Positions 12,501 through 25,400 of a DNA stretch of 64,000 bases are shown in pieces (the first letter of the stretch is position 1; every line of letters starts with the position of its first letter). Origin of the DNA: Zeugodacus cucurbitae (taxonomy: Eukaryota > Arthropoda > Insecta > Diptera > Tephritidae); the NCBI RefSeq assembly GCF_028554725.1, contig NC_071667.1, positions 28,973,501-29,037,500 of the forward strand, given 5' to 3'. A program made the position numbers and the translations under genes. Below the pieces are notes generated by a model. That model did not search any database, was not told where the DNA came from, and saw nothing but the letters and a program-made list of their open reading frames with translations.

Positions 12501-15500
12501 TGGATGAGGGTTGCTAGGTGTAACATGTCGACAAAGCGAATATATACTGTTAATTTACTGTACCATTGTTGTTGCAAGTTATTGTGAAGAACTACAGTGT
12601 TCCCATTCTTCTTTTATTGCCTCATAGTTAAGTTAAGCGTGAGCGAAAACGCTCAAATTCAGTAACGACCAGCGCAAATAATTAAACGCGTAAACTAATA
12701 TAGTTGCAGGGAGTTTCAATTTCATTTCCGTAAATTCAAACGAAAATTGTCCCATATCCGAGCGAGTCATTGTCCTCCAGCGATGTTCACTTCTAATATT
12801 ACAAGAAAGCATAGCAATGTACACAGTTGACACCGCTATCCCCGCTAACGAGTGTTTCGACGTGGTTCTGCTAAGTTCGCTGCGCAGTGCGGTGTTGTTG
12901 GCGTTAAATCGCAAAAAACGCGGTAAACTTCAAAATAAAAGCACCCACATGAGCAACTCCACTGCCGCGCCGCCAATACATAAAAAGTAATCCAACGCTG
13001 CTGGAATACCATGTGAAAGTATGCCAGGCAATGGCTTGAGCGACTGACTAAATCGCCGCTGCGGCTTTGAAGGCAATTGTGGTTGGTGATTTTAAGTGCC
13101 TCAGGGTTGGTCGTCGGCGTTAATTGAAACTTAGACGAGCTGGCGCACGAGTGGCTCAGCATTTAAAGGCTTTTCGGTGTTGTTCAGGGGCGGGGGAAGT
13201 CATTGTCCATGATGGTAAATGACAAACGCGATGTGCTGTCCGACCCTTCGTCGTACGTTGCAAGTGAGTATTTATCGCTTTGAGTGCGCTTTGTTGTGGA
13301 GAAATACCAGAAATTGTAGGCGTGTTGGCATGTTGTCGTTTGCTATTCCCCTTACGTGCCATATGGCTTTATGGGCTATTCGACATAATAACGACTGGAT
13401 TAACTGCTTGAGAGCGCTTCGAAACCATAAATGTGTCAAGTTAATGTTGTTGCAATTGTAGGCTGTTGATTGCGCATAAATTGTTTTATTTCAGAATAAC
13501 GGTAGGATTCTATATTTTTGGGAAAGGTAAAGATGATAATGAATTTGTAGCATATTTCATTGGAAATGAAATATTCCGGAATCTACGCACATAAATTCAA
13601 TTGAGACCATGAAACTCGATAGGTTATGATAATTGAACTTTTCAATTTTTTATAATTAATTTTAATTATAATTGTAATTAAAAATTTTAATTTGTCACTA
13701 GGTTATCTCGAAGAGAATTGCTCTTTTTCGTCAATATTACACTCACAGACAGGTGCGTTAGCTCTATATACTAGAAAACGCTAAGGTATTTTATTGTTGC
13801 CTACAATTAGGCGCATAGTTAAAAAATGAGTCAAGAATGTATGACTAATTTTGTAATGACATACCGTTACAGTTCAGCAAACTGTTTAACTCTATAATTT
13901 CTTTTTCTATAAATAAGACAAAAACTTTCTTTTTAATTTCGTTACATACTTTAACTTTAAAAGATTTTTCTTGAATCTAGAATAGACCCTACATGAACTA
14001 GAATGATTTATGGTAAAAGAGGAAACAGAGAAGCAACTACTTTATGGGCAGCCGGGGTTATTTTCTGTTCCTCTTAGCATTAGCATATCCTTTTTCAAAA
14101 GTTCGTTCCATTTCGGGTATATATATATATATTTAAAATAACCCCTCTGTTCGTATGTATGTGCTTATGTCAATGAACTTAGACTGCAATGTCCCTAGCG
14201 TTCAACGTCCGTGCAGGCAGAATGTAAACAAAATCTGTATGGTATAAAAAGTAATTCGAAATGGCAGCGGCACGAAGCCAACATGAGCAGGGCAAAAGTC
14301 AATGGCAACAAATTTTGGAATAAAAGTTTAACGAGAGCGCAACAGTTTTTGGGTCAAATTTTTCAACAATGAAATTGTGATCAAATTTTCAGCACAAACA
14401 CACACACGGAGGAAATAGCAAATGCGACGCTCTTATATCTGGTACATATATGATTATGTTGTTGTATAATTTCAAAATATTTGCATGCAGCATTTCTAAG
14501 CGGAATGCTTTGCTTGTCGGATACTTTGTGCCACATTTGTTACTGCAACTTGCAAATGTTGCAACAATTATAGCGCAATAACTCATGCATACATATACAT
14601 ATGCATGTTTGTATGTTTGTCTGTGTGTGTTCACAGCTAAATGCAACAACAAAAAAAAAAAACAAAATAATTGCAACAAATATTGCAAAGTGTTAACTGG
14701 CAATAGCAGCCTCCTACAATTCCGCATCTGCACCTGCCCGCAACCGCTCCAACATATGCATTTATATATATATGAGTGTGTTTGTTTGTCCCGTTTGTAC
14801 AACGTTGACAGTGCAACATGCTCGTGTTCATGTGCAGTAGCAATAACAATGATGCTTTCTGTTGATACATATTCGTGGCAAGACCAGCATAGCCAGTGCA
14901 CAAGCTGCAGCCTGCATTCACGGCGTGCAACAAACAACAAACGCAAAGCGCAAAACGGGTGGCTGGTGGCACGATGCGCACAAATGTAAACAAAGCGTAG
15001 TAAATAGCCAAGTGGCGTGGAGATAAAAGTCGAAAGTTGTGCCGGTTGCCACATTTACTCTTACTGCTGCTGCTGCTGTTGTAATTTTGTTGCAAGTTAA
15101 TGGTAAAAGCAACAGCAATTGTGCTTTTGGCTCCGGTGTGTGCGCGAACTGGCGCGTCCTGCCGGCCGTTGCTTTGTTTATTAGCAGCTTGTTGTCGTTT
15201 GTTTGTTGTGTAGACAGTTACATGTATGTATGCATGCGTTGTTGTTGTTGCCACGGCAGTTGATTGCATGACAGTGTTCAGTTGCTTGCATTTTTCGTTT
15301 TCTTTTTACTATATATGTATGTGTGTAATACTCTAAAATATTATGTTGCTTTTCTTTGGAAGACTATTACTGCCGATTTGCTATCACGATTACGTGGCCG
15401 CTGTTCGTCACTTTTGTTGCCTTCTTTGGTGTCTTTGTTTTTGTTTTTGCATTTTTCTTTAGCTCTAGCGCTAGCTGCAATTTCAAGTGTGTTTTTGTTG

Positions 15501-16436
15501 TTTTCTCATGAGGGTATAGCGCGACAAAGACAATGACTTTGACGTGACAATGATTTTCGGCTGACAGTTGCTTGTTGCTGTGTAGCTTTTGCACTTGAGT
15601 GGCAAGGAAGTAAATTGTAGCAATGAGTGGAAGATAGCTTTGCTTGTCTTCATAGTACAAAAAAGCAATTGTTGTTGTAAGTATAAATATGTGCATATAT
15701 TACCATTAATTAAAATACATATATATTTCTCAAAGCCCAGTAAGTGAGCTGAATCACTAAGAGGCGCTTCTTTGAAGTCAATCAGTTGACTTTGTGCATG
15801 TCCGGCGTGGCATTTTAATGGCGCAACCGACACAATTGCCCTACGCGTCAAACGCAAGTTCACAGCGCCCCACTGGCACTTACTCATATCCGTAATCCGC
15901 AATCATCGCATTAAAAGAATATTAGCTGCTATGCGGTAATGATCGCGTTAAAATGAGAACGATGACGCATAGGCGCGTAAATGCAGTTTAAAGTGAAGCG
16001 CACAACAACAACAACAAAAATACAATAAAACAAAAATTAATTTGCGCTTTACCAAGAACCGGGGCATTGCCATTTCCCCACTTGCTGGACAAAAACAACG
16101 CCACACACACATACATACGCAACTACAGCATATAAACGAGTGAATGTGGTGCGTGGCGACGCGTCGCTGTTGGCTTGTGCCTGCTGACGTGCCGGTGAAT
16201 TTATCGTTCAATCTCGACTTTTAGCTCGTCGCATTACTTACGGTGATCTCTGTAATGAGATATTGTTGTATGTGCAGATGGACTCAACAGTCTTTTGGGC
16301 ATATGTATGTATGAGTGAAGAAATTGGAAATCTAAAAGAAATATCGCAGATTAAAAGAAGAAGCAGCAACGCATTAAGCGCATAGACAAAGACTTGCTGC
16401 TTCCCAAGGTCCAAGCAGTGCGAAAGTGTTGCGGAG
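9561..16436. other. Intronic DNA, no supported gene
   Basis: This includes an AT microsatellite near 14120-14132 and TTG/CAA-rich sequence at 14.4-15.5 kb. There, fewer stop codons give long overlapping frames (221 and 210 codons) on the minus strand in different frames, with opposing frames on the plus strand. Their products are Cys/His/Tyr-rich translations of simple repeats. Around 11.6-11.8 kb is a block of different texture that may be an old transposon fragment. Confidence 0.5.
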
Positions 16437-16612
16437 CGCATGAGGCACGCTGCGAAGGCGAATGAATTAAAACAAGCGTTGATGCGAAAGGAGCGGCAGG
16501 TAGAACCTCACAACACAAGCGCAACGCATGAGGCACGCTGCGAAGGCGAATGAATTAAAACAAGCGTTGATGCGAAAGGAGCGGCAGGTAGAACCTCACA
16601 ACACAAGCGCAA
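16437..16612. repeat. Exact tandem duplication, 2 x 88 bp
   Basis: Positions 16437-16524 and 16525-16612 are identical base for base, followed by four bases of a third copy (CGCA). Perfect identity indicates a recent duplication or an assembly artefact. Since 88 is not a multiple of 3 it shifts frame between copies, which argues against the overlapping plus-strand frame (16528-16986) being coding. Confidence 0.93.
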
Positions 16613-18002
16613 CGCAATTGTCGAAGGAATCACTGGATATAATCAAGAAAACATTCGACACTGTCCGTCCGTCGACATACCCACATATGCCAATCGTAGC
16701 TGGCTGGAGTGCCAATGGAACGACAGCGTCTTGGCTGTTAATAAATGCATCCAGGTTTTCTTACAATTCGCCCTTTACAATTACAAACACACTTACATAC
16801 ATACAAACAATTTACCGGCTATGCATGCATGTGAACGCGGTTTGGCTTTCTGTGTGCGATGCACATGTCAGCGGCGACATCGTGTTGGCGCGCGATTTAC
16901 GATCAAACGCAAGCCATTGTATTCAGCACGTCAACAAAGCACGCGGCAGTCGAGGCGGAGGCGGCTGGCCCACAGCGGCGCATTGAGATCAAGCAAGCAA
17001 CAGCTTCGGTTATACTCGCGCAGCCACTTGTGTTAGCGTTGGACAGTCTAGCAATTGGCTCTTCTTTTGTCTGCTCTTGATCGGTCATCATCAGATTCTT
17101 TTTTAAAAAGAATCCGCATTTTTATTTAATTTTGTTTCTTACAGTTTTTACGACTTTTGTTTTTGCACTTACACTGCGCTCTGGACTTCGGTGTACATCT
17201 GCACTCAGCTAATCAGCCAGCGGTTGAGCCGCGTCGCAGTTGAGTCGCACTCATGCAGACATGCGCTCCCTCGGCTGTCCGATCGCACTCGGCTGAGGCA
17301 AATAAACGCTGGAACCAAAATGAATGCGTAATTTGTTGTTTTCAATTTTTGTTGCTGTTTTTTTGCCTTTTTATTTTCTGTTTATTTCCCTCTTTTAGTT
17401 TTGGAATTCTGTATCGCAGCACTGACCACGACAACACAGAAGAAATCGTGAAAGGGATCCTCGTAGAAAGGAGAATGACCTGTATATTGGTTTTGTTTGT
17501 GTTTGCGTTGATATCGCCCAAGTGTTTGCTCAAGTGTTTTTGGAAAAAATAAGCGACATATGCTCGCATGTATTTTAAATATGCTATATAAGTATATACA
17601 TAGTTCCATATGGCATGACACATTTTATATTTAGGAGAAACCAAAACTGCAATTTTTAAACTCAATACTGGGAATAGATTATGATTTATTAGAGTGATGA
17701 TGAAACAATTCAAGGTTTTAATCAAGAGAGCTTGGTTTCGAAAAGTATAATTGAAAGTCCCTAATAACAAAGAGCTGAATATAAATTGGAAAGATGATTC
17801 TCTTCAAAGAAAAAAGTGTTGACTTTTATTGAGAATATTTTCTATATGTGTATACAAATATTTACACCCTTGACGTTTGCTTGCCGCAGCTTATAAAATG
17901 TACTCTGTGATTTTGTTCGTTGCAGTTTACAATTGTTTGGTCTGTATCCATGCCTTTGTTACATGATTTATGTAATCCATAAGTATAATATCATATATAC
18001 GA
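16613..18002. other. Intronic DNA, no supported gene
   Basis: The left part (16.6-17.3 kb) is relatively GC-rich, with several overlapping frames of no recognisable family. A sequence around 17.2 kb (GTCGCAGTTGAGTCGCACTC) is reminiscent of fly initiator context, but nothing confirms a promoter. The right part is AT-rich. Confidence 0.4.
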
Positions 18003-18268
18003 TATAGAGAGACTCCTTTAAAATACTGCCTCGATAGTAAAATTTTAAATTTTGAATTATGCCATGACCAAGAAGTTCGATTTATGGAAGGAAATTTGTA
18101 TGAAAGTTGCACTCTATTGCCTCTTCAAGATTTCGAGTTATGGAGAACTTCGAGTTAGGGAAGGAAATTTGTATGAAATTTGGCTTCTAAACGCTATTGC
18201 CAATTCAAGTGTTCGAGTTATAGAGATCTTCGACTTATAGAAGTTCGAGTAATGGAAGTACCACTGTA
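18003..18268. mobile_element. Degraded pogo/Tigger-like MITE with an internal partial tandem copy
   Basis: The right end reads TTCGAGTAATGGAAGTACCACTG-TA split across about 18245-18268. It matches the right end of the element at 54456-54710, and 18150-18268 aligns with 54597-54712 along its length. A second, partial copy of the same text (ATGGAAGGAAATTTGTATGAAA) lies just upstream at about 18081. The left boundary near 18003 (GAGACTCCTTTAAAAT resembling GGAACTCCTCAAAAT) is a guess. There is no transposase. Confidence 0.6.
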
Positions 18269-19608
18269 TAATATTTTTATTTCTTGTAAATCTATATTTT
18301 CGAAAATATTTAAAAACTACGCATCCACTCAAAAAAATGTTGGTTCTGAACTGTGGGTCTTACCATGTGTACCCACAGTTCAGACACTGTCCGTCAGATG
18401 TATAACACTCTCTGATTTTGGCTAAATCTTTCAATATATTTTGAAATTTTCCTCTTTGTGTATGTATGTAGATATGTATGTACGTATGAATTTTAATGGT
18501 TTCATTTACGCATTCAGTACTCCCGTCGTAAATTTTGAACCTTCAGTGATTTTAACATACACACAGTTTGAACTCTACGTGCGGTATTAATGACCGGCCT
18601 CAACCTCAATACTTATAATACGACTACATATGTATGCGAACACTTGGCTGTCCACAGAGCAGACGGCCGACCGTAAAATGAGAAAAGCCGAACATTGTGT
18701 GTTTGTAAATTATAATTTCGAAGAGTAAACATGAATAAATGAGGCGAGGATGGTGGACAGGCAGATCAACGCTGGGTGTAAAATTGCATACATACATATG
18801 TACATATAGTATGTGTATAGAGAAGACGATGCCGAAGACGCTGGAAATCGGAGCAATAAGGAATATGTTTATTTTCATTGCTTTTGTATTGCATTTGCTT
18901 TGTTTTTATGAGCGTATGCACACAAATCCATATACTACAACAAAACAATGCTGGGGGCAAACTCTTCGAAACACACAAACATACACACATATGTACTTAT
19001 CTCAGCTTATTCATCTTCGACGCCTCTTGGCGTATCTGGAGTGCTTGACTCTGCGATGCGGTTTATGTCTTTTCGTGTTTTTTATGAATAATTTTCCTTT
19101 TAATTGCCGTTATTGCTGAATGTCTGTTGTTGTTATTACTGTTGCCGCACTGTCATTTGGTGTTTACGTTTACATATGCGGGCGGGTAATTAAAAATGCG
19201 TAACGCCATTTATGATGAAGCGCCAACGCCAGGCGAACGTCTTCATGCGCTGCGGTGAACTCTTGCAGCAGCGGTTTTGGCGACGAGGCGTGACGCATGC
19301 ATACAACGGTGCGTGCATGCGGCAAGCGGCAACAAATTTATTGGGGAATACTCAGGCTTTGCGTGGCGATGGCTTAATGAACATTCATTTTAGATATTTT
19401 ACATCTGTGCAGGCAGCACGTTTATAATTAATGATAATGATGAGATAGGGACTTTCTTGATTTCAACAGGCTACTATGCTCCTGAGTTAGATTCGGCTTG
19501 CTGGTCACAAAAAATAATAAATATATACATACATACATACAAAGATATTTATCCCAGTTGCTGTGTTTTGTATAGTAATACAGTATAAAGGGGTCTCCAC
19601 TACCTTAC
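18269..19608. other. Intronic DNA, no supported gene
   Basis: Several TATG/TACA microsatellites are present (for example near 18470 and 18790). Open frames on both strands lack similarity to known families. A TACA run lies at about 19523-19540. Confidence 0.5.
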
Positions 19609-19688
19609 GGTCATTCCAGTGAAGCAAGCATGTGTCATATATTTTGTACAATCTTGAGCCGAAATCAATACTGTTTGGTTCAACTTAC
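19609..19688 (-). other. Candidate cryptic recursive-splicing exon (80 nt) at ratchet point 2
   Basis: The segment begins with GTAAGT and ends at ACC|GTAAGGTA. The third codon in the host frame is TGA, and the length is not a multiple of three, so retention would disrupt the protein. The downstream donor is weaker than at the other two sites. Confidence 0.38.
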
Positions 19689-19716
19689 CTGAAAAGAGCG
19701 AACAAGAAAATCAGAA
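19683..19716 (-). promoter_or_regulatory. Recursive splice site (ratchet point 2)
   Basis: On the minus strand the sequence GATTTTCTTGTTCGCTCTTT leads into TCAG|GTAAGTTG, with the junction between 19689 and 19688. The tract is pyrimidine-rich for more than 20 nt, and a CTGAT match to the fly branch-point consensus CTRAY lies just upstream. The site is 24.9 kb downstream of ratchet point 1. A second 5' splice site, GTAAGGTA, starts at 19608, 80 nt downstream. Confidence 0.82.
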
Positions 19717-20949
19717 GTTAGTTATGCATGTACATATGTATGTGTGTAGTTAGATATAAGATTAATTGGCTGAAATTTGAGTAGATGATTCTTCAGTATA
19801 TGTAGAACTACGAATACTTCAGTTTAGTGTTCTTTGCAAGTGTTTGTGCATCACAATTTTAGAGTTGCTGGCTGCTTAAACGGAATTTTATTTGATTAAC
19901 TTTATCTATACTTCGAATTCGAATTTCAATCATAAGTGTTTGTATGCTTGAAAAATTATAATTTGATAGCCAATTTTCTTAAGAAATTTAACTTTAAAAC
20001 TTCGTTGTAAGATTTGAGAATAAGTGTAGACAAAAATATACGTACATTATAATATATATCAAACGATATCAAATATCATAAACAACGCTAAACTAGGTCA
20101 ATCTCTATTAGACACCTAAAAGTAATGGTGTGTCCACACCAGTACGAAGAATTAGGTAATTCGTACTTTGAATTCCGAATAAGTACTAAGCAGCTCATAC
20201 TTTTGACGGTGTAATGTAGACATCCTTGATAGGTGGTTTCTTATTTTTTTAGAATGCTAAACAATTTTTTAAAGTACATATAATATTGAAAAGGTCAAAA
20301 TTTATATTCTAATATATTTTTCTTATTACTTTATAATTTTTTTTTTTAATAATATTTTATTACTTTTTGAGTCGATATAACTTTTAAACTCAATTATCGA
20401 GCGAATCACATGATGAAATGCCTTGTGAAAACGTGTCATTATGAGTGCATTTGAACAACATACTTTTTTTTTATACAGACGCGTACATTATTTGTCCGCC
20501 CAGTTTCGACTATAAACGCGCTCTGCTCTGCATTCATTTACATCAGCTGCGTCGCATTAAACCTTTTCTATGCATTTATTCCGATTTGAACGCCATGCTG
20601 AGTCATCCGAAAACACAGTGGAACAGAAGCGCAGCAACGGCCACTGCATAAATTTGCGACAATTGCACGCCATTACACCAACAATCGGCGATTCTCCGCT
20701 CCTGCTGGCTGGTCTATTAAAAATTCACGCATATTAAGTATGTATCTACATATGTATCTATCCAAAGTACTGGGTGTGTCGTTATGTATTTGTTGTATTT
20801 TATTGTGCGTACAAGCGATTCATTACTTATTCACTGCTACTTCACGGCGCATGACATACGATGCGTTTCATTTGATAAGCAATTCTGGCGACATCGATAC
20901 ACAGCAACAACAAAAACAACAACATTAAAATATGAAGAGCTCTGCAAAA

Positions 20950-22400
20950 CAATGGAGGACTAGGGTGACTACGAGTGCGCTGCGTCAATGGCAAACGGCC
21001 TGTTGCAACACACAACTGACCGAGCCCCTTTTTTCCTTTTGGTTCCAGTACTATGTAGTATGTGTATAACCGGCTATCCGGTTCTAAATGCGCCGTAGCC
21101 GGTTAATGCACCGCTTTCGGTATTACCGTAGTTTTTCGCATTCTATTTGTGCATATGTATGTTTTCGCCTGCGTTCCCAATGCACGTTTTATCTGCGCTT
21201 TAGTCCGTCGAAAGCCTCACACAGCACTGCAGTATGTTGGCATATGTGCATTCGCGTAGATATGTGCATATGAGAGTTCGCAAGCAGAGTTCGTTCCACT
21301 CATGGACTCATGCTTGTGTTCCTCATTCACGTTGTTCCATTGGATGTGGTAGGTGCTGTTGTTCGTGTTGTTGCTGTTGGTTTCAACAACTGGAACAGTG
21401 CATTTGTTTTGAATCGTGTTTTGTTTTGGTAACCGCATTTCTTCGGGATTCTCTATTTTGTTCCACTCATTCTCGCTGTGCCACTTAAACATCAGTAGTT
21501 CCCCTCGGTTCGCTTGCAATCGACTGCCGCACCACCGAAACACCGCTACACAAAGATTTTCCGGCTTTTCTGGTTGGCTATCCCATACATTCGCGCTCAT
21601 GCCTCGTAGTTGTACTGCTCATAAAACGTTTTGTTTGCGGTAAGCGACAAGTGTTGTGGTGGTTCTGCGTCCAGCACCGTTCCTACCGCCTCCGTCCATA
21701 AAGTGGGTTTACTACGTTGTTGTTTTTTTGTAATTTGTGCTCGTTGTACCCTTTTTGCTCGTCTTGATTTTCCAGTTTTCAGCACTTTGTTTACGAATGC
21801 GCTGCTCCGGTCTGTTTTGGTATCCTCACCGTTTCTCCTGTGCTCTTCACTCCGTTCGCTCTCCGTCATCCACTTGTGCCATTGCACTGCGTTCGCTACG
21901 TTTTCAGTCTTGTTTACAAGTCTCCTTCTGTTTTGTTGACTTTTGTTGCAAGCCGGTTGCCCAGCCGGCATCGCGGTGGTTGTTTTTTACCTATCGCACT
22001 GTTGCTGCACTTCTCCTGTTTATGTTTTCGGTTCGCTCACCTTCAGCGGCTGCATTGCATTGGCATTGCAGTCGCCTTTGTTTGGGCATGTTTTCATCAG
22101 CCGTTGTCGCTGACGTCGCAGTTGCCGCTGGCTCTGCGTTTTTCAGTTTACTCAAACACATTGTGACTGCCAGCGCGGCATACACGCGTTGTGACGTCAC
22201 AATCGAAGGGCATTCACTTTGTGCCTTTGTTTTGTCATTTTCTGCTGCTCCTTGTGCTTGTTGTCGTTGCCATCACTACAGCTGCTGGTAGCTGTAAGTT
22301 GGGTTGATCGCATTTCGTTGACTTGGCGATACGCTGCAGAGTGTTGCGAAGCAACATGCATGGCACTCTGTCCAGTCCAATGAGGAACACGGGCTCTTTT
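20950..22400. other. Block of strand-skewed, stop-poor sequence
   Basis: The plus strand is rich in T and C over about 1.4 kb and less AT-rich than the surrounding intron. Long frames are open on both strands. On the minus strand two frames (21971-21597 and 21600-21217) overlap by four bases, and the plus strand has a 184-codon frame. The translations show no domain that I recognise. It could be an unannotated exon of a non-coding transcript or simply compositional bias. Confidence 0.3.
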
Positions 22401-25400
22401 CATTCAGTTTTTTTATCGCTCATATATTTAGGTATTCCTTCAGTTTCAAGGATGTTATTACCCCATGTTGTTATGGTATTCTTTGCCGGTGTTGTGCCAC
22501 GCTCAGTATTTCCAATATTCTTTTCACACATTTTGCTTAAGATATGTTTCACAAGAAAGCGAATAAAATGGGAAAAGTTGAGTTTAATCGTGGCTACATC
22601 AGTTATACCTGTCCCATCAAGTGCAGTCAACTTCTTTGTTTTCGCACACACACATGCATACATATATACCAAATACATACATGAAAATACCGGCTATGGT
22701 CTCCAACCGCCAATGTCAACCCATCCTCTTCTCATTATTGGCTTCCCTTTTGCAGTTGTTTTTGTAAATCTTTGGAAATTTTCCATACATGCCAGCCAAA
22801 AATGTTGTTTTAACTTTATTATTTCCTAAGTAGTAATTTTTGATTTGGAGCTCCATTGGGAGTCTCATGACATAAGCTTGTATAAATACTTGTATTTAAG
22901 CTTGAATTTTTCAACGAAATTCATGACTACTATTCCTTCCTTATAACTATTGAACTGTGGTTTTGAGGAATAGTAAATTGGTTGTTAAAAACGAATAAGT
23001 CTAACCAGTTGAATGACGGAACCATTCACAACAACAATAAGCCAGCGAAAATCGAATCCTCAATAACGGAATCATGTTGAAAATTATTCTTCCTAAACAT
23101 ATTTTAATAGTCTTATAATATTTTTGATTCGATAACCATCGAAAAGTTCGGTTAGTTCTTATATTATTGGATTAGGTTACTCCCAATAATATTATTCTGC
23201 TGTTGACTGCTATAATTTCAGTTATAAGAACTTTGGCAAAAACTCAATTTTTTTTTAAGTATTATATTTAAAAAATATATAAATATTCCCTCTTTAATTG
23301 GAACATAAAAAAATTGGGGATTATTAGACTAAGATACCCAAAGTAATATTATTAGAAAAGACCACACTCCGAACACAAGTATGGAAATGAGGTATGCTCT
23401 TAGCATTTTGAAGATCTTTACTGAAAGTTGGACAACTCGACAAGGTCGTCTTCATTAAGAATTTATTACATCGTACAGTTTTGGCCAATGCTTAGATGAA
23501 TATTATACACAAACCTTATAAATATATACGAGTATATATATTTAATATATATGTATGTATGTAAGCTGAGTACAAGGCGAGCTCATTGCTTTTTAATGCC
23601 CACTATTGACGATCGCGACTTCGGTTGTTAGTGAGTACTTGGAAAGTTCAGGCATCGAAATAGTCCCATTTATGGCCTTGCTGCACTCGTCACGATAAAT
23701 CAATTACCCTCTGTGAACCCAATGATTTTCGTTGGTTACACAGTGTCGATCGAGACGAGTTAAAGAAAGTGTCGCCAGCTAAGCTAACCAGCAACGCTGA
23801 CCGGCCGCCCGTTCATGCGACTTAGCTGTCGTTTCGAAACATTCTGTCGCCTTTTACTTCACTCACTCGTTGCTCCGTTGAATGGCTGGCTGACTAGCTG
23901 ACTGGCGATGCTTGTTGCACAGTAGCGCACCACAGCTGACACTTACGTATGTTAATATCATTGACAAAGACCCAGATGCCAATTGGCGATTGGGAGCGTT
24001 GCAAGTAGTGGTGCGGCGGCAGAAGACCGGGGGCGCAACGCATATGTTGCACTTAGCTGAATTTGTAATTGAATTGCATGCGGCGGTGTGCAGACGCGAT
24101 GGTGCAAAATGCAGCTGCCAATGCAAAGTTCAAAGCGCTGATGCGCAAACAATGACGGTGGATGCCAAGACAACAACAACGACAGCAAAAGTGCATTGGA
24201 AGCAACAAAAAAAAGCGTTTGCTATCGCCAATGGACGCATAGATTTTATTTAAATTGCCATTGCAATAAATTTTGATACGTTGTCGTGTCGCGCACATTT
24301 GCACCGACATTGCGCTGTGTGTCTACGTTTTTATTGCCTTTCTTATAAGAACAGCTACCGCCGTTGTTGGCAGATTTGTTTTTTGTGGCTCTGAAGATGG
24401 CAAGATCGTAGGAAACTGCACAACGGCTGCCACTCAACGTGTTGCACGATCAACAGTTTCATTTGTTGTTGTTGTTGTTTGGCAAATACTGTTACATATT
24501 GCCAAGGCATTTATTACCGCCATTTATTTCGGCTCGCCCCGCACAGCTGTTTAGATAAATGACAGTATTGACAAAACATTTGCTGCTGCTTCTGATTGCA
24601 GGGTTCCATGACATGGCTGCGGATTCGCAGTGACCAGATTGGTAGGTGAAGGTACTTACACGGCTAAAGAGAATGCTACAGAGAATGGCAGTGGCTCGCA
24701 AATGCAGTGGTTGAAAGAGAGACAAATACGAAAAATAAGCGACAATTGCACCCGAAGTGGTGGCCAGTTCAACATTTGGGTATAAAATCAAAGGAAGCAG
24801 TGTCACCTACACATAAAGTAAGTAAAAATGTTTTTTTTTTGTTTTTAAATGTTCTTTGGCTACACTTATTGTTATTTAGCAGGCATTTAGTCTAAAAACC
24901 ACAACAAACAGCACGTAAAGCATTTGTTGCCTGTCAAAGTGAACGCAAAATCTATATATGTACATATATATAGGAATATACATATATATATCATCGGATG
25001 ACATGTATGCAATTAAAAACAAAAATGAATCACATAAAAGCACGCGATAGCGTCCAGAACAAGGGCAACACTGTAGAAACAACTTGTTGTTGCACTAATG
25101 TTTCTACATGTGTTGTACTAGTGTTGTATGTGGCAAGTCAAATTGACGCAGTGTTGTGTTGCATGCGAAAATTTTTACGCTTCTATATTTCGCGGGGTAT
25201 AGTTGCCATTTTGCTTGAAACTATTTGTAATTAAAAAAAATCGCTAACGTGTTGCATTTAGCGTGTTGCAATCGCCTGGCTTTTCACAGCAATTACCAAT
25301 TAAATGTAACGCCAGCAGCGGTGCCGCTAAACCATTGTTGTTAGCTTTAACGTGCAACATGGTGTATGACCATTCATTAAAAATATAAATTTGAAGGAAA

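Noticed and set aside
14389..15269. Two minus-strand open frames of 221 and 210 codons, overlapping in different frames
   Set aside because: They overlap each other and opposing plus-strand frames. Their translations come from TTG/CAA and TG repeats and show no domain; stop-poor composition explains them.
16528..16986. 152-codon plus-strand frame starting with a helix-like segment
   Set aside because: It starts inside the second copy of an 88-bp duplication that shifts frame. The translation loses any consistent character after about 70 residues and matches no family.
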